Shown here in pieces: positions 1 through 7,491 of a stretch of DNA of 9,671 bases. The stretch's first letter is position 1. Each line of letters starts with the position of its first letter. The translations under genes were made by a program, and so were the position numbers. The notes beneath the pieces are model-generated. The model did not search any database. It saw only the letters and a list, made by a program, of their open reading frames with translations, and was not told the origin of the DNA. The stretch is from Lachnospiraceae bacterium (GTDB taxonomy: Bacteria > Bacillota > Clostridia > Lachnospirales > Lachnospiraceae). The stretch is taken from the NCBI GenBank assembly GCA_014804185.1, contig JAAVAG010000062.1, positions 1 through 9,671 on the forward strand, given 5' to 3'.

Positions 1-534
1 AAAGCCTGGGATTATTTGATGTTGACGGGGTACGGTGCACGGGATGTCATTGTCGTGGGAGATTCCGCGGGAGGAAATCTGGCTCTTGTGCTGGTGCATA
101 AGCTGAAGGAGCAGGAGCGGCTTCTTCCGCGAGGACTGGTGCTTCTCTCGCCCTGGACGGATATGACCTGCAGCGGCAGAAGCTATGAGACCAGGGCGGA
201 TGTGGATCCGGTGCTGAGCAGGGAGTATATCGACAGAATGATCAGCGCATATACCGGATCGGAGGAGCCGTCCGGCGAGATGCTGAAGGATCCTTTTATC
301 TCCCCTCTGTTTGGAGAGTTTGACAGGTTCCCGCCCACCTATATACAGGTGGGGAGCAATGAGATCCTGCTTGCCGATTCCCAGATGCTGCACAAAAAGA
401 TGGTGAAAGCGAATGTATCGGTGAAACTGGACGAGTACAAGGGCATGTGGCATGTATTTCAGATGTCTCCGTTTAAGACGGCTTTTGAAGCGATGGAAAA
501 AAATGCGGAATTTATTTATGACATATGCAGGTGA
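1..534 (+). CDS. Alpha/beta hydrolase, HSL-family esterase/lipase (5'-truncated by window)
   Basis: This is the C-terminal 177 codons of an alpha/beta-hydrolase; the N-terminus lies before the window and the frame is open from base 1. The nucleophile elbow GDSAGG is visible with Ser at bases 64-66. It is the form typical of hormone-sensitive-lipase-like esterases, which hydrolyse short-chain carboxylic esters in the cytoplasm. The catalytic His is probably the one in GMWHVFQ (bases 451-453). The acid-residue region reads VGSNEILLADS (Asn at 358-360, Glu at 361-363). Many relatives have Asp at the Asn position, so the neighbouring Glu or the later Asp may serve; I cannot settle which. The oxyanion-hole HGG motif would be upstream and out of view. 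The natural substrate is unknown. A strong hairpin follows 6 nt after the stop, so the gene ends its own transcription unit. Confidence 0.9.
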   Translation, partial: KAWDYLMLTGYGARDVIVVGDSAGGNLALVLVHKLKEQERLLPRGLVLLSPWTDMTCSGRSYETRADVDPVLSREYIDRMISAYTGSEEPSGEMLKDPFISPLFGEFDRFPPTYIQVGSNEILLADSQMLHKKMVKANVSVKLDEYKGMWHVFQMSPFKTAFEAMEKNAEFIYDICR

Positions 535-540
535 CATGCG

Positions 541-583
541 GCAAAAAAGGGCAGGCGGCGAAAAAAAGCCTGTCTTTTTTTGC
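541..583 (+). terminator. Rho-independent terminator after the hydrolase gene
   Basis: A 16-nt arm at 541-556 pairs with 568-583, with only two G-U wobbles, around an 11-nt purine-rich loop. The 3' arm contains a run of seven T, followed by a second T run at 585-590. The A-rich 5' arm means the complementary strand also ends in U, so it could act in both directions. It separates the hydrolase from the dgt-dnaG operon. Confidence 0.85.
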
Positions 584-608
584 ATTTTTTAAAGTTAAAA
601 AAAGGAAT

Positions 609-637
609 TTGCCATTCGGCGTGTAATATTATAAATA
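609..637 (+). promoter_or_regulatory. Candidate SigA-type promoter for the dgt operon
   Basis: TTGCCA at 609-614 and TAAATA at 632-637 are separated by 17 nt, with AT-rich flanks, between the terminator at 541-583 and the dgt start. An overlapping TATAAA at 630-635 would give a 15-nt spacer. This is the only reasonable promoter-like pair in the gap, but both hexamers are imperfect. The call is inferred mainly from position. Confidence 0.35.
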
Positions 638-698
638 GAATGTATTTTTTTGACGTTTCATGGGAGCGGAGGCCGCATCTTCCGCAGAAAGGGCTTAC

Positions 699-1703
699 AT
701 GACGATCAGAGAAAGTCTGGAACAGTGGGAAAAGGAATACCTGAGCCCCTGTGCGGCTTTGAGCATGCATTCCAGGGGCAGGAGCAGGGAGGAGGAGCAA
801 TGTGATATCCGGCCTGTCTTTCAGCGGGACAGAGACAGGATTCTTCACAGCAAGGCTTTCCGCAGACTGAAAGACAAGACGCAGGTTTTTCTGACGCCGG
901 AGGGAGATCATTACAGGACGAGACTGACTCACACGCTGGAGGTATCCCAGAATGCCAGGACGATAGCCAAGGCTCTGCGCCTCAACGAAGATCTGGTGGA
1001 GGCCATCGCCCTGGGACATGATCTGGGCCATACGCCTTTCGGGCATGCGGGAGAGAGGGCGCTGGACCGGGTGTGTCCCTACGGGTTTGCACACAATCAG
1101 CAGAGTGTGCGCACGGTGGAGCATCTGGAAAAGGGAGGGCAGGGACTGAATCTGACCTTTGAGGTCAAGGACGGCATACTGAATCATCAAACCAGCGGAA
1201 ATCCCTCTACGCTGGAGGGAAAGATTGTCCGGCTCTCCGACAAGATCGCGTATATCCATCACGATATGGATGATGCCATCCGCGGAGGAATTCTGACGGA
1301 GAAGGATATTCCAAAGGAGATCGGCGATGTGATCGGCTATACCACAGGAGAGCGGCTGGATCACTTTATCCACGATATTGTCACAGCCAGTTATGGGAAG
1401 GACGATATCTGTATGTCTCCGCCGGTTGCGCAGGCCATGACAAGGCTGAGGCAGTTTATGACGTACAACGTCTATCACAATCCGGTTGCCAAGAGCGAGG
1501 AGAGCAAGGCGGAAATGCTGATGGAGACCCTGTATGATTATTACCTCCACAATATAGACGTTCTTCCGAAAGAGTTTCGGAAGATGCTGGAGGCGGGAGA
1601 TCACAGGGAAGTGGTGGTGTGTGATTACATAGGGGCGATGACGGACCGGTTTGCCATTGCAAAGTATGAGGAGATTTACATACCCAAGTCATGGGACCGC
1701 TGA
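699..1703 (+). CDS. dgt: Deoxyguanosinetriphosphate triphosphohydrolase (dGTPase), HD-domain
   Basis: The 334-aa protein is an HD-superfamily dNTP triphosphohydrolase, which splits dGTP (or dNTPs generally) to the nucleoside and tripolyphosphate and so controls the dNTP pool. The N-terminal signature QRDRDRILHSKAFRRLKDKTQV (about 42-63) is typical of the family. The metal site is complete: His78 in LTHTLEVSQ, His107-Asp108 in GHDLGHTPFGH, and Asp181 in LSDKIAY. The size fits the shorter Gram-positive form rather than the ~500-aa E. coli Dgt. I start at 699 because AGAAAGGG (686-693) sits 5 nt upstream and relatives begin MTIRE. An in-frame ATG at 660 has no Shine-Dalgarno site. It is the first gene of the operon with dnaG; the linkage of dgt to dnaG is common in Clostridia. 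Which dNTP is preferred cannot be read from sequence. Confidence 0.95.
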   Translation: MTIRESLEQWEKEYLSPCAALSMHSRGRSREEEQCDIRPVFQRDRDRILHSKAFRRLKDKTQVFLTPEGDHYRTRLTHTLEVSQNARTIAKALRLNEDLVEAIALGHDLGHTPFGHAGERALDRVCPYGFAHNQQSVRTVEHLEKGGQGLNLTFEVKDGILNHQTSGNPSTLEGKIVRLSDKIAYIHHDMDDAIRGGILTEKDIPKEIGDVIGYTTGERLDHFIHDIVTASYGKDDICMSPPVAQAMTRLRQFMTYNVYHNPVAKSEESKAEMLMETLYDYYLHNIDVLPKEFRKMLEAGDHREVVVCDYIGAMTDRFAIAKYEEIYIPKSWDR

Positions 1704-1726
1704 ATATGCTTGTGGAGGATTGGATA

Positions 1727-1779
1727 CCCGCCGGAGCGGGAGAAGAATTGGTACAGTGTCCCGGACGGTGACCGGGACA
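1727..1779 (+). promoter_or_regulatory. Two intercistronic hairpins upstream of the dnaG ribosome-binding site
   Basis: The first hairpin (1727-1740) is CCCGC / GCGGG around a CGGA loop. The second (1757-1779) pairs TGTCCCGG with CCGGGACA, 8 bp around a 7-nt loop, and ends 3 nt before the AGGGGG Shine-Dalgarno site (1783-1788) of dnaG. There is no T run, so it is not a standard terminator. It could block 3' exonucleases, mark an mRNA-processing site or limit ribosome access to dnaG. The structures are read directly; the function is inference. Confidence 0.5.
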
Positions 1780-1793
1780 TGCAGGGGGTAAAT

Positions 1794-3566
1794 ATGAGAT
1801 ATCCTGATGAGGTCATAGAAGAGATCCGGATGAAAAACGACATAGTGGATGTGATATCAGGATACGTCAGGCTGCAGAAAAAGGGGTCAAGTCATTTTGG
1901 ATTGTGTCCTTTTCACAATGAAAAGTCGCCCTCTTTTTCCGTATCCGGAGGGAAACAGATGTATTACTGCTTCGGGTGCGGGGCGGGAGGCAATGTCTTT
2001 ACCTTTATCATGAACTATGAAAATTACACCTTTGCGGAGGCTGTAAAGATGCTGGCGGACCGGGCGGGGATCCGGCTGCCCGAGATCGAGTACTCGGAGG
2101 AGATGAAGAGGAAAGAAAATTACAGGGCCAGGCTTCTGGAGGTCAATAAGGAGGCAGCCAAATATTTCTACTATCAGCTGCGCGCTCCCCAGGGGAATAC
2201 AGGGCTGAAATATCTGCAGGGCAGGCAGCTTTCCGAGGAGACGATCCGAAAATTTGGACTGGGATTTTCCAATAAGACCAGCGACGACCTGACGCTGTAT
2301 CTCCGGCAGAAAGGGTATGAGGACAAGCTGATCCAGGATGCGGGTCTGGCCGGGTTTGACGAGAAGTACGGCATGCATGATAAATTCTGGAACAGGGTCA
2401 TGTATCCCATTCAGGACATCAACCACAGGGTGATCGGATTTGGAGGCCGGGTTATGGGGGAGGGAAACCCCAAGTACCTGAATTCACCAGAGACGCAGAT
2501 CTTTGATAAGAGCCGGAACCTGTACGGGCTGAATTTTGCCAGAACGGCGCGGGCGGGCAATATCATTCTGTGCGAGGGATATATGGATGTGATCTCCATG
2601 CATCAGGCGGGCTTTTCTCAGGCCGTGGCCTCTCTCGGCACGGCGTTTACACCGGGACAGGCCAGTCTGCTCAGACGGTACACGGAAAATGTGCTGCTGG
2701 CATATGATAGTGATGACGCGGGAGTGAAAGCGGCGCTCAGGGCCATCACTATATTGAAAGAGGCAGGGCTGACCGGCAGAGTGATCAGTATGACGCCCTA
2801 CAAGGATCCGGATGAATTTATCAAGAACCTGGGCAGAGAGGCATTTCAGGAGAGAATCGACAGCGCGGAAAACAGCTTTATCTTTGAAGTGCGCATGCTG
2901 GAGAGAGATTATGATCTGAAAGATCCCGACCAGAAGACGCGGTTTTACAAAGAGATTGCACGCAGGCTCTGCGGTTTTGCCGAAGAGGTGGAGAGGGACA
3001 ATTATCTGGAGGCTGTGGCCGATAAGTACCATATCGGCTTTGACAATCTGAGAAAGCTGGTGGGCAGCTATGCGGCCCAGACCGGGCTGGCGAGGCCGGT
3101 GGAGAGGCCGAAATCAGGGGTAAAAGCCAAAAACACGCCGGAGGAAAACGCCAAAAAGATCCAGAAGCTTCTTCTGACGTGGATTACGGACGAGCCCTCC
3201 CTGTATGGGAAGATCAGGAAGTATATTTCGGCCCGGGATTTTACTCTAGATCTGTACAGACAGGTGGCTCAGAAGCTGTTTGCGGATATCGAAAACGGAA
3301 ACTACAGCCCGGCGGGAATTATCAGCATGTTTGAGGAGGAAGAAGAGCAGAGAGAAGTGGCTTCGATTTTTAATGCCAGACTGGAGGCAGTCAATACCAG
3401 GCAGGAGAGAGAAAAAGCGTTTCGCGATCTGCTGACAGGCGTAAAAAAGAACAGTTTGAAATACTATTCCGAAAATCTTGGCAGGGATATCAATGCGCTG
3501 AATCAGGTAATCGAGGCAAAGCGTGCGCTGGAGGAACTGGAAAAAACGCATATTTCCCTGGATTAA
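1794..3566 (+). CDS. dnaG: DNA primase DnaG
   Basis: The 590-aa protein synthesises the RNA primers for lagging-strand and origin replication, working with the replicative helicase. Domains in order: an N-terminal CHC2 zinc ribbon with Cys38, His41, Cys59 and Cys62 (CPFH and CFGC motifs); the RNA-polymerase domain with its basic N-terminal subdomain, including NPKYLNSPET; a TOPRIM fold with Glu261 in LCEGYMDV and the metal-binding Asp305-x-Asp307-Asp308 in YDSDDAG; then a divergent helical C-terminal region (about 420-590) that should bind the helicase. Length is normal (about 600 aa). The start at 1794 fits the MRYPDEVIEEIR N-terminus of relatives and has AGGGGG 5 nt upstream; the frame is open further upstream to 1710, but without a good ribosome-binding site. 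It lies 90 nt after dgt and 42 nt before rpoD, the conserved macromolecular-synthesis pairing. Confidence 0.98.
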   Translation: MRYPDEVIEEIRMKNDIVDVISGYVRLQKKGSSHFGLCPFHNEKSPSFSVSGGKQMYYCFGCGAGGNVFTFIMNYENYTFAEAVKMLADRAGIRLPEIEYSEEMKRKENYRARLLEVNKEAAKYFYYQLRAPQGNTGLKYLQGRQLSEETIRKFGLGFSNKTSDDLTLYLRQKGYEDKLIQDAGLAGFDEKYGMHDKFWNRVMYPIQDINHRVIGFGGRVMGEGNPKYLNSPETQIFDKSRNLYGLNFARTARAGNIILCEGYMDVISMHQAGFSQAVASLGTAFTPGQASLLRRYTENVLLAYDSDDAGVKAALRAITILKEAGLTGRVISMTPYKDPDEFIKNLGREAFQERIDSAENSFIFEVRMLERDYDLKDPDQKTRFYKEIARRLCGFAEEVERDNYLEAVADKYHIGFDNLRKLVGSYAAQTGLARPVERPKSGVKAKNTPEENAKKIQKLLLTWITDEPSLYGKIRKYISARDFTLDLYRQVAQKLFADIENGNYSPAGIISMFEEEEEQREVASIFNARLEAVNTRQEREKAFRDLLTGVKKNSLKYYSENLGRDINALNQVIEAKRALEELEKTHISLD

Positions 3567-3608
3567 GGTCATAATTATATTACGTTTTGAAAGGATGGAG
3601 CCGAGAAG

Positions 3609-4721
3609 ATGGATGAAAACACACAGGCAAAATTTGAGGAGAAAGTAAAAGAACTCCTGAATGCAGCCAAGAAGAAAAAGAATGTTCTGGAATATCAGGA
3701 GGTATGCAGCTATTTTGCTGACATGCAGCTGGAGGAAGAACAGTTTGAGAGAATTCTTGATACGCTGGAACAGAACAATGTGGATATCCTGCGGATCACG
3801 GAGGATGACGACGTGGACGATGGGGAGATTATTCTCATTGAAGAGGAAGACGTGGATGTGGAAAATCTCGACCTGTCCGTGCCTGACGGCGTCAGTATCG
3901 AGGATCCCGTGAGGATGTACTTAAAGGAGATCGGCAAGGTGCCGCTGCTGTCTGCGGAGGAAGAGATTGAGCTGGCCAAAAAGATGGAATTGGGAGATCA
4001 GGATGCCAAGAAGAGGCTGGCGGAGGCAAATCTGCGTCTGGTGGTCAGCATTGCCAAGCGCTATGTGGGCAGAGGAATGCTTTTTCTGGATCTGATTCAG
4101 GAGGGAAATCTGGGGCTGATTAAAGCCGTGGAGAAATTTGATTATCGAAAGGGATATAAGTTTTCCACCTATGCCACATGGTGGATCCGACAGGCCATTA
4201 CGAGGGCCATTGCGGATCAGGCGAGAACGATTCGTATTCCGGTGCATATGGTGGAGACCATCAATAAGCTGATCCGCGTCAGCAGACAGCTTCTGCAGGA
4301 ACTGGGCAGAGAGCCGTCCCCGGAGGAGATTGCGGAAGAAATGAATATGCCTGTGGAGCGGGTGCGTGAGATTCTGAAGATCAGCCAGGAGCCGGTATCT
4401 CTGGAGACGCCCATCGGCGAGGAGGAGGACAGTCATCTGGGAGATTTTATTCAGGATGACAATGTACCCGTCCCGGCGGATGCCGCAGCCTTTACCCTGC
4501 TGAAAGAACAGTTGAGCGAAGTGCTCTGTACGCTGACGGACAGAGAACAGAAAGTGCTGCGTCTCAGATTTGGACTGGATGACGGACGCGCCCGCACACT
4601 GGAGGAAGTGGGCAAGGAGTTTAACGTCACCCGCGAGCGTATCCGTCAGATCGAGGCAAAGGCGCTTCGCAAGCTGCGACATCCCAGCCGTAGCCGCAAG
4701 CTGAAAGATTACCTGGATTAA
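3609..4721 (+). CDS. rpoD: RNA polymerase primary sigma factor SigA (RpoD)
   Basis: The 370-aa protein is the housekeeping sigma-70 that directs core polymerase to -35/-10 promoters. Region 1.1 is about 1-80 and ends in a very acidic linker (66-88). Region 1.2 begins at DPVRMYLKEIG (99-109). Region 2 includes NLRLVVSIAKRYVGRGMLFLDLIQEGN and the -10-melting KFSTYATWWIRQAI (184-197). Region 3 is about 215-290. Region 4 has the -35 helix-turn-helix, from TLEEVGKEFNVTRERIRQIEAKALRKL to the conserved C-terminus RSRKLKDYLD. Length matches Bacillus SigA; the large non-conserved insert of proteobacterial RpoD is absent. AGGATGGAG (3592-3600) is the ribosome-binding site, 8 nt from the ATG. It is probably co-transcribed with dnaG; no clear separate promoter is seen in the short gap. 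Confidence 0.98.
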   Translation: MDENTQAKFEEKVKELLNAAKKKKNVLEYQEVCSYFADMQLEEEQFERILDTLEQNNVDILRITEDDDVDDGEIILIEEEDVDVENLDLSVPDGVSIEDPVRMYLKEIGKVPLLSAEEEIELAKKMELGDQDAKKRLAEANLRLVVSIAKRYVGRGMLFLDLIQEGNLGLIKAVEKFDYRKGYKFSTYATWWIRQAITRAIADQARTIRIPVHMVETINKLIRVSRQLLQELGREPSPEEIAEEMNMPVERVREILKISQEPVSLETPIGEEEDSHLGDFIQDDNVPVPADAAAFTLLKEQLSEVLCTLTDREQKVLRLRFGLDDGRARTLEEVGKEFNVTRERIRQIEAKALRKLRHPSRSRKLKDYLD

Positions 4722-4726
4722 GCGCG

Positions 4727-5506
4727 GTGACGATCGTATTATCCCATCGAATGCAGGCTTTGGCGGAAATGGTGACACCGGGCAGCCTGCTGGCGGATGT
4801 GGGATGTGACCACGGCTTTATCTCTATTTATCTTGTTCAGCATGGAATATGTCCCAGGGTCTGCGCGATGGATATCAATCCGGGACCTCTGCAGAGAGCC
4901 AGGGAGCATGTCGCGGCATGCGGTCTGGAAAAGTACATAGATATCCGTCTTTCGGACGGGGTTTCGGCATTGCGGCCGGGAGAGGCGGACGCTCTCCTGT
5001 GCGCCGGTATGGGCGGCAGGCTGATGCAGAAAATATTGACGCTGGGGCGGGAAAAAGTGGCGGCCATGCGGGAAGTGATCCTCCAGCCGCAGTCTGAAAT
5101 AGCGGATTTCCGGCGTTTTCTCAGGAATGAGGGATATGTGGTCACACAGGAACGTATGATTCTGGAGGACGGAAAATATTATCCCATGATGCGTGCTGTA
5201 CCCATGGAAAAACAAGAGGAAAGCGATATTTCAAAACAGCAGGATCGGATGGTTTCCAATCAGCAGCAGCGTCTGGCGGATAAGTTCGGAGGGCTGCTTC
5301 TGAAACAGGGCGATCCGGTGCTGCGGCAGTACCTGTGCGGGCAGCTGAACAAATATGAAATGATTCTGGAAAGATTATCTTCCCCTGCTGAGACGCAGGA
5401 GCGCGCAGAGGCAAGGGAAGAAAGAAAAAGAACTGTCCTGGAGGAAATCAGGGATATGCGCATGGCATTGTCCTGGATGGAGGGCAGCAGGGAGGAAACG
5501 ATATGA
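4727..5506 (+). CDS. trmK: tRNA (adenine(22)-N(1))-methyltransferase TrmK
   Basis: The 259-aa SAM-dependent methyltransferase belongs to the TrmK/YqfN family, which makes m1A at position 22 of the tRNA D-arm. The Rossmann part covers about the first 160 residues: motif I LADVGCDHGF (22-31), acidic Asp49 in AMDIN, LSDGVSAL (75-82) and the family signature LCAGMGG (91-97), followed by LQPQSE. The C-terminal part (about 165-259) is charged and helical, consistent with the coiled-coil tRNA-binding extension of the family. A GTG at 4727 gives the usual LSxRMQALAEMV N-terminus. It lies only 5 nt after the rpoD stop and has no good Shine-Dalgarno site, so initiation probably depends on ribosomes finishing rpoD. 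ATG at 4751 would cut into the conserved start. The end overlaps the next gene by 4 nt (ATGA). Confidence 0.93.
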   Translation: MTIVLSHRMQALAEMVTPGSLLADVGCDHGFISIYLVQHGICPRVCAMDINPGPLQRAREHVAACGLEKYIDIRLSDGVSALRPGEADALLCAGMGGRLMQKILTLGREKVAAMREVILQPQSEIADFRRFLRNEGYVVTQERMILEDGKYYPMMRAVPMEKQEESDISKQQDRMVSNQQQRLADKFGGLLLKQGDPVLRQYLCGQLNKYEMILERLSSPAETQERAEAREERKRTVLEEIRDMRMALSWMEGSREETI

Positions 5507-7158
5507 TCACAGTGACAGTGGAGGGAGTACAGAAACAGTATCCTGAGGGAACCACCTATGAAGAGATTGCGGCGCCTTATCAGGAAAAATACGGCGGACT
5601 GATCGCGCTGGCAGCGGCAAACGGAAAGATCAGAGAACTTTTTAAAAGGGCGGCAAAGGACTGCGAAGTCAGGTTCTTTACTCTGAAAGACGATCTGGGA
5701 CATAAGACCTATGTCAGAACCGTGACCATGGTGATGCTCAAGGCAGTGGCGGACGTGGCGGGACAGGAAAACGCCCAGAAATGCAGAGTGGAATGCACCA
5801 TAGGGCACGGATATTACATCAGGACGTTTGACGGCTTTGTACTGACGCCGGAGCAGATCGCATCTGTAAAGGAACGGATGCGCCAGCTGGTGCAGGAGAA
5901 AATGCCCATTATGAAAAAGACCTATCCCATGGTGGAGGCTATGGAACTCTTCCGGGAAAAGGGCATGCGGGACAAAGAAAAGCTTTTCCGCTACCGCAGG
6001 AGTTCTTCCGTCAATATCTATGAGATGGACGGGTTTTTTGACTATTATTATGGATATATGATGCCAAATGCCGGTTATGTGCCGTACTTTGACCTGATCC
6101 CTTACCATGAGGGGATGATGCTGCTGATTCCGGAAAAGAGCAATCCCACGAAGGTAGAGACGTTTGCGCCCAGAGAGAAACTGTTTCAAACCATGCAGGA
6201 ATCTGAAAAATGGTGCAGCAAGATCGGCATCGAGACGGTCGGCGATCTGAATGACTATATCTGCCAGAGAGGCTTAAGCGAGATGATTCTGGTTCAGGAG
6301 GCGGAGCAGGAGCGGAGGATCGGTGAAATTGCCAAAGATATTGTGAGCCGGGGAGGCGTCAAGTTTATTATGATCGCAGGTCCGTCCTCCTCTGGCAAAA
6401 CGAGTTTTTCACACAGGCTTTCCATTCAGCTTCGGACCCAGGGGATGGTGCCGCATCCCATTGCGCTGGACGATTATTTTGTGGACCGGGAAAAGACGCC
6501 GAAAGATGAGAACGGAGATTATAACTTCGAGTGCCTGGAGGCGATAGACATTGCGCTGTTTAACTCCGATATGAGCAGACTGCTGGCAGGAGAAACCGTA
6601 GAGCTTCCCACCTTTAACTTTAAGACAGGAAAGCGGGAGTACAAGGGCAACTACAAGACATTAGGGCCTGAGGATGTGCTGGTGATCGAGGGCATCCACG
6701 GGCTGAACGAAAAGACATCCAGCGCTCTGCCCAGCGAGAGCAAGTACCGGATTTATATCAGCGCGCTGACCAGCCTGCATATCGATGAGCACAACAGGAT
6801 TCCTACGACGGACGGACGCATGATCAGAAGAATGGTGCGGGATGCCAGGACGAGGGGAATGGATGCCAAGCGCACCATACAGATGTGGCCCTCTGTCAGG
6901 CGCGGGGAGGAGGAAAACATTTTTCCGTTTCAGGAGGGCGCTGACGCCATGTTTAATTCCGCGCTGATCTATGAACTGGCGGTGCTCAAGCAGTACGCCG
7001 AACCGTTGCTGTTTCATATAAAGCCGGAGGAGCCGGAGTTTTATGAGGCAAAGAGGCTCTTGAAATTTTTGGATTATTTTCTGGGTGTGGACAGTGCAAA
7101 CCTTCCCAATAACTCCATCTGCAGAGAGTTTGTGGGGGGAAGCTGTTTTAACGTGTAA
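5503..7158 (+). CDS. Nucleoside (uridine-type) kinase with N-terminal TGS / ThrRS-like domains
   Basis: The 551-aa cytoplasmic protein has two parts. Residues 1-59 look like a TGS beta-grasp domain (ITVTVEGVQKQYPEGTTYEEIA). Residues about 60-270 resemble the second additional domain found in threonyl-tRNA synthetases. From about 287 a phosphoribulokinase/uridine-kinase P-loop domain follows: Walker A GPSSSGKT (293-300), LDDYF (322-326) with the probable catalytic Asp, the NFECLEAID segment, and VIEGIHGLN with Glu396 as the Walker B acid. Uridine kinases phosphorylate uridine or cytidine with NTP. The real substrate of this fused family is less certain; the N-terminal half may sense or regulate. 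GGAGG (5491-5495) is 7 nt before the ATG, which overlaps the trmK stop, so the two are translationally coupled. Many Firmicutes carry a Nif3-like gene at this position instead. Confidence 0.9.
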   Translation: MITVTVEGVQKQYPEGTTYEEIAAPYQEKYGGLIALAAANGKIRELFKRAAKDCEVRFFTLKDDLGHKTYVRTVTMVMLKAVADVAGQENAQKCRVECTIGHGYYIRTFDGFVLTPEQIASVKERMRQLVQEKMPIMKKTYPMVEAMELFREKGMRDKEKLFRYRRSSSVNIYEMDGFFDYYYGYMMPNAGYVPYFDLIPYHEGMMLLIPEKSNPTKVETFAPREKLFQTMQESEKWCSKIGIETVGDLNDYICQRGLSEMILVQEAEQERRIGEIAKDIVSRGGVKFIMIAGPSSSGKTSFSHRLSIQLRTQGMVPHPIALDDYFVDREKTPKDENGDYNFECLEAIDIALFNSDMSRLLAGETVELPTFNFKTGKREYKGNYKTLGPEDVLVIEGIHGLNEKTSSALPSESKYRIYISALTSLHIDEHNRIPTTDGRMIRRMVRDARTRGMDAKRTIQMWPSVRRGEEENIFPFQEGADAMFNSALIYELAVLKQYAEPLLFHIKPEEPEFYEAKRLLKFLDYFLGVDSANLPNNSICREFVGGSCFNV

Positions 7159-7163
7159 CACAA

Positions 7164-7258
7164 GTTACGATTTACAGCGCATAAGAACCGGAGCACAGTT
7201 TTGCAGGCGTGCCTGGCTGATTTTGCGCATACGGTGTGGAGTTACTGTGAATCGTAGC
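7164..7258. repeat. 95-bp inverted-repeat element between the kinase gene and rnpB
   Basis: The 14-nt ends 7164-7177 and 7245-7258 are inverted repeats of each other, allowing two G-U pairs (12 of 14 Watson-Crick). The interior adds further symmetric pieces: GCGCA near 7177-7181 with TGCGC near 7224-7228, and CAGG / CCTG at 7204-7215. The stem-in-stem form without coding content is typical of small non-autonomous or REP/MITE-like repeats, or of a structured 3' UTR for the operon. No flanking target duplication is obvious. Repeat status would need other copies in the genome. Confidence 0.45.
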
Positions 7259-7268
7259 TGAATAAGTA

Positions 7269-7297
7269 TTGAAAAATCGTAATCGGCAGTTTAAAAA
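7269..7297 (+). promoter_or_regulatory. Probable rnpB promoter with a hairpin over its -10
   Basis: TTGAAA (7269-7274) and TAAAAA (7292-7297) are spaced by 17 nt and predict a transcription start near 7304, about 10 nt before the P1 helix of rnpB. This position fits well. The -10 is inside a perfect-ended dyad (7284-7304, CGGCAG / CTGCCG) that might be an operator or chance symmetry. Confidence 0.6.
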
Positions 7298-7470
7298 GCT
7301 GCCGAACATAGCAGCCATAAGTAGAACAAATAATCGCGGCCGCAGACGAATGCGGGTGAGGAAAGTCCGGGCTTCACAGGGCAGGATGCCGGATAACGTC
7401 CGGTGGAGGCGACTCCAAGGCTAGTGCAACAGAAATATACCGCCAAGTGTGAGCAGAAATTGCCACATTG

Positions 7471-7489
7471 CGAAATGCGAAGCATTTCG
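7471..7489 (+). repeat. Perfect 8-bp GAA-loop hairpin inside the rnpB P12 region
   Basis: CGAAATGC (7471-7478) and GCATTTCG (7482-7489) pair perfectly around a GAA triloop. The flanks CCACA (7463-7467) and TGTGG (7498-7502) can extend this into a longer stem. It stands directly before the tandem hairpin units and probably forms the original P12 arm or an inserted small palindrome. Confidence 0.7.
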
Positions 7490-7491
7490 TA

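Noticed and set aside
660..698. Alternative dgt start at ATG 660
   Set aside because: No Shine-Dalgarno site before it; 699 has AGAAAGGG at good spacing and fits the family N-terminus.
516..1604. Long minus-strand open frame (362 codons) opposite dgt
   Set aside because: Low-complexity, family-less translation antisense to a clear dGTPase with intact motifs; it arises from the codon bias of the real gene. The same applies to minus-strand frames opposite dnaG, rpoD, trmK and the kinase.
1710..1793. N-terminal extension of DnaG from TTG 1710
   Set aside because: The extra 28 residues are not primase-like, cover the two hairpins, and the ribosome-binding site is placed for 1794.
7284..7304. 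Intrinsic terminator of the kinase operon
   Set aside because: The hairpin is followed by AACATAGCAG with no T run, and its position coincides with the rnpB promoter.
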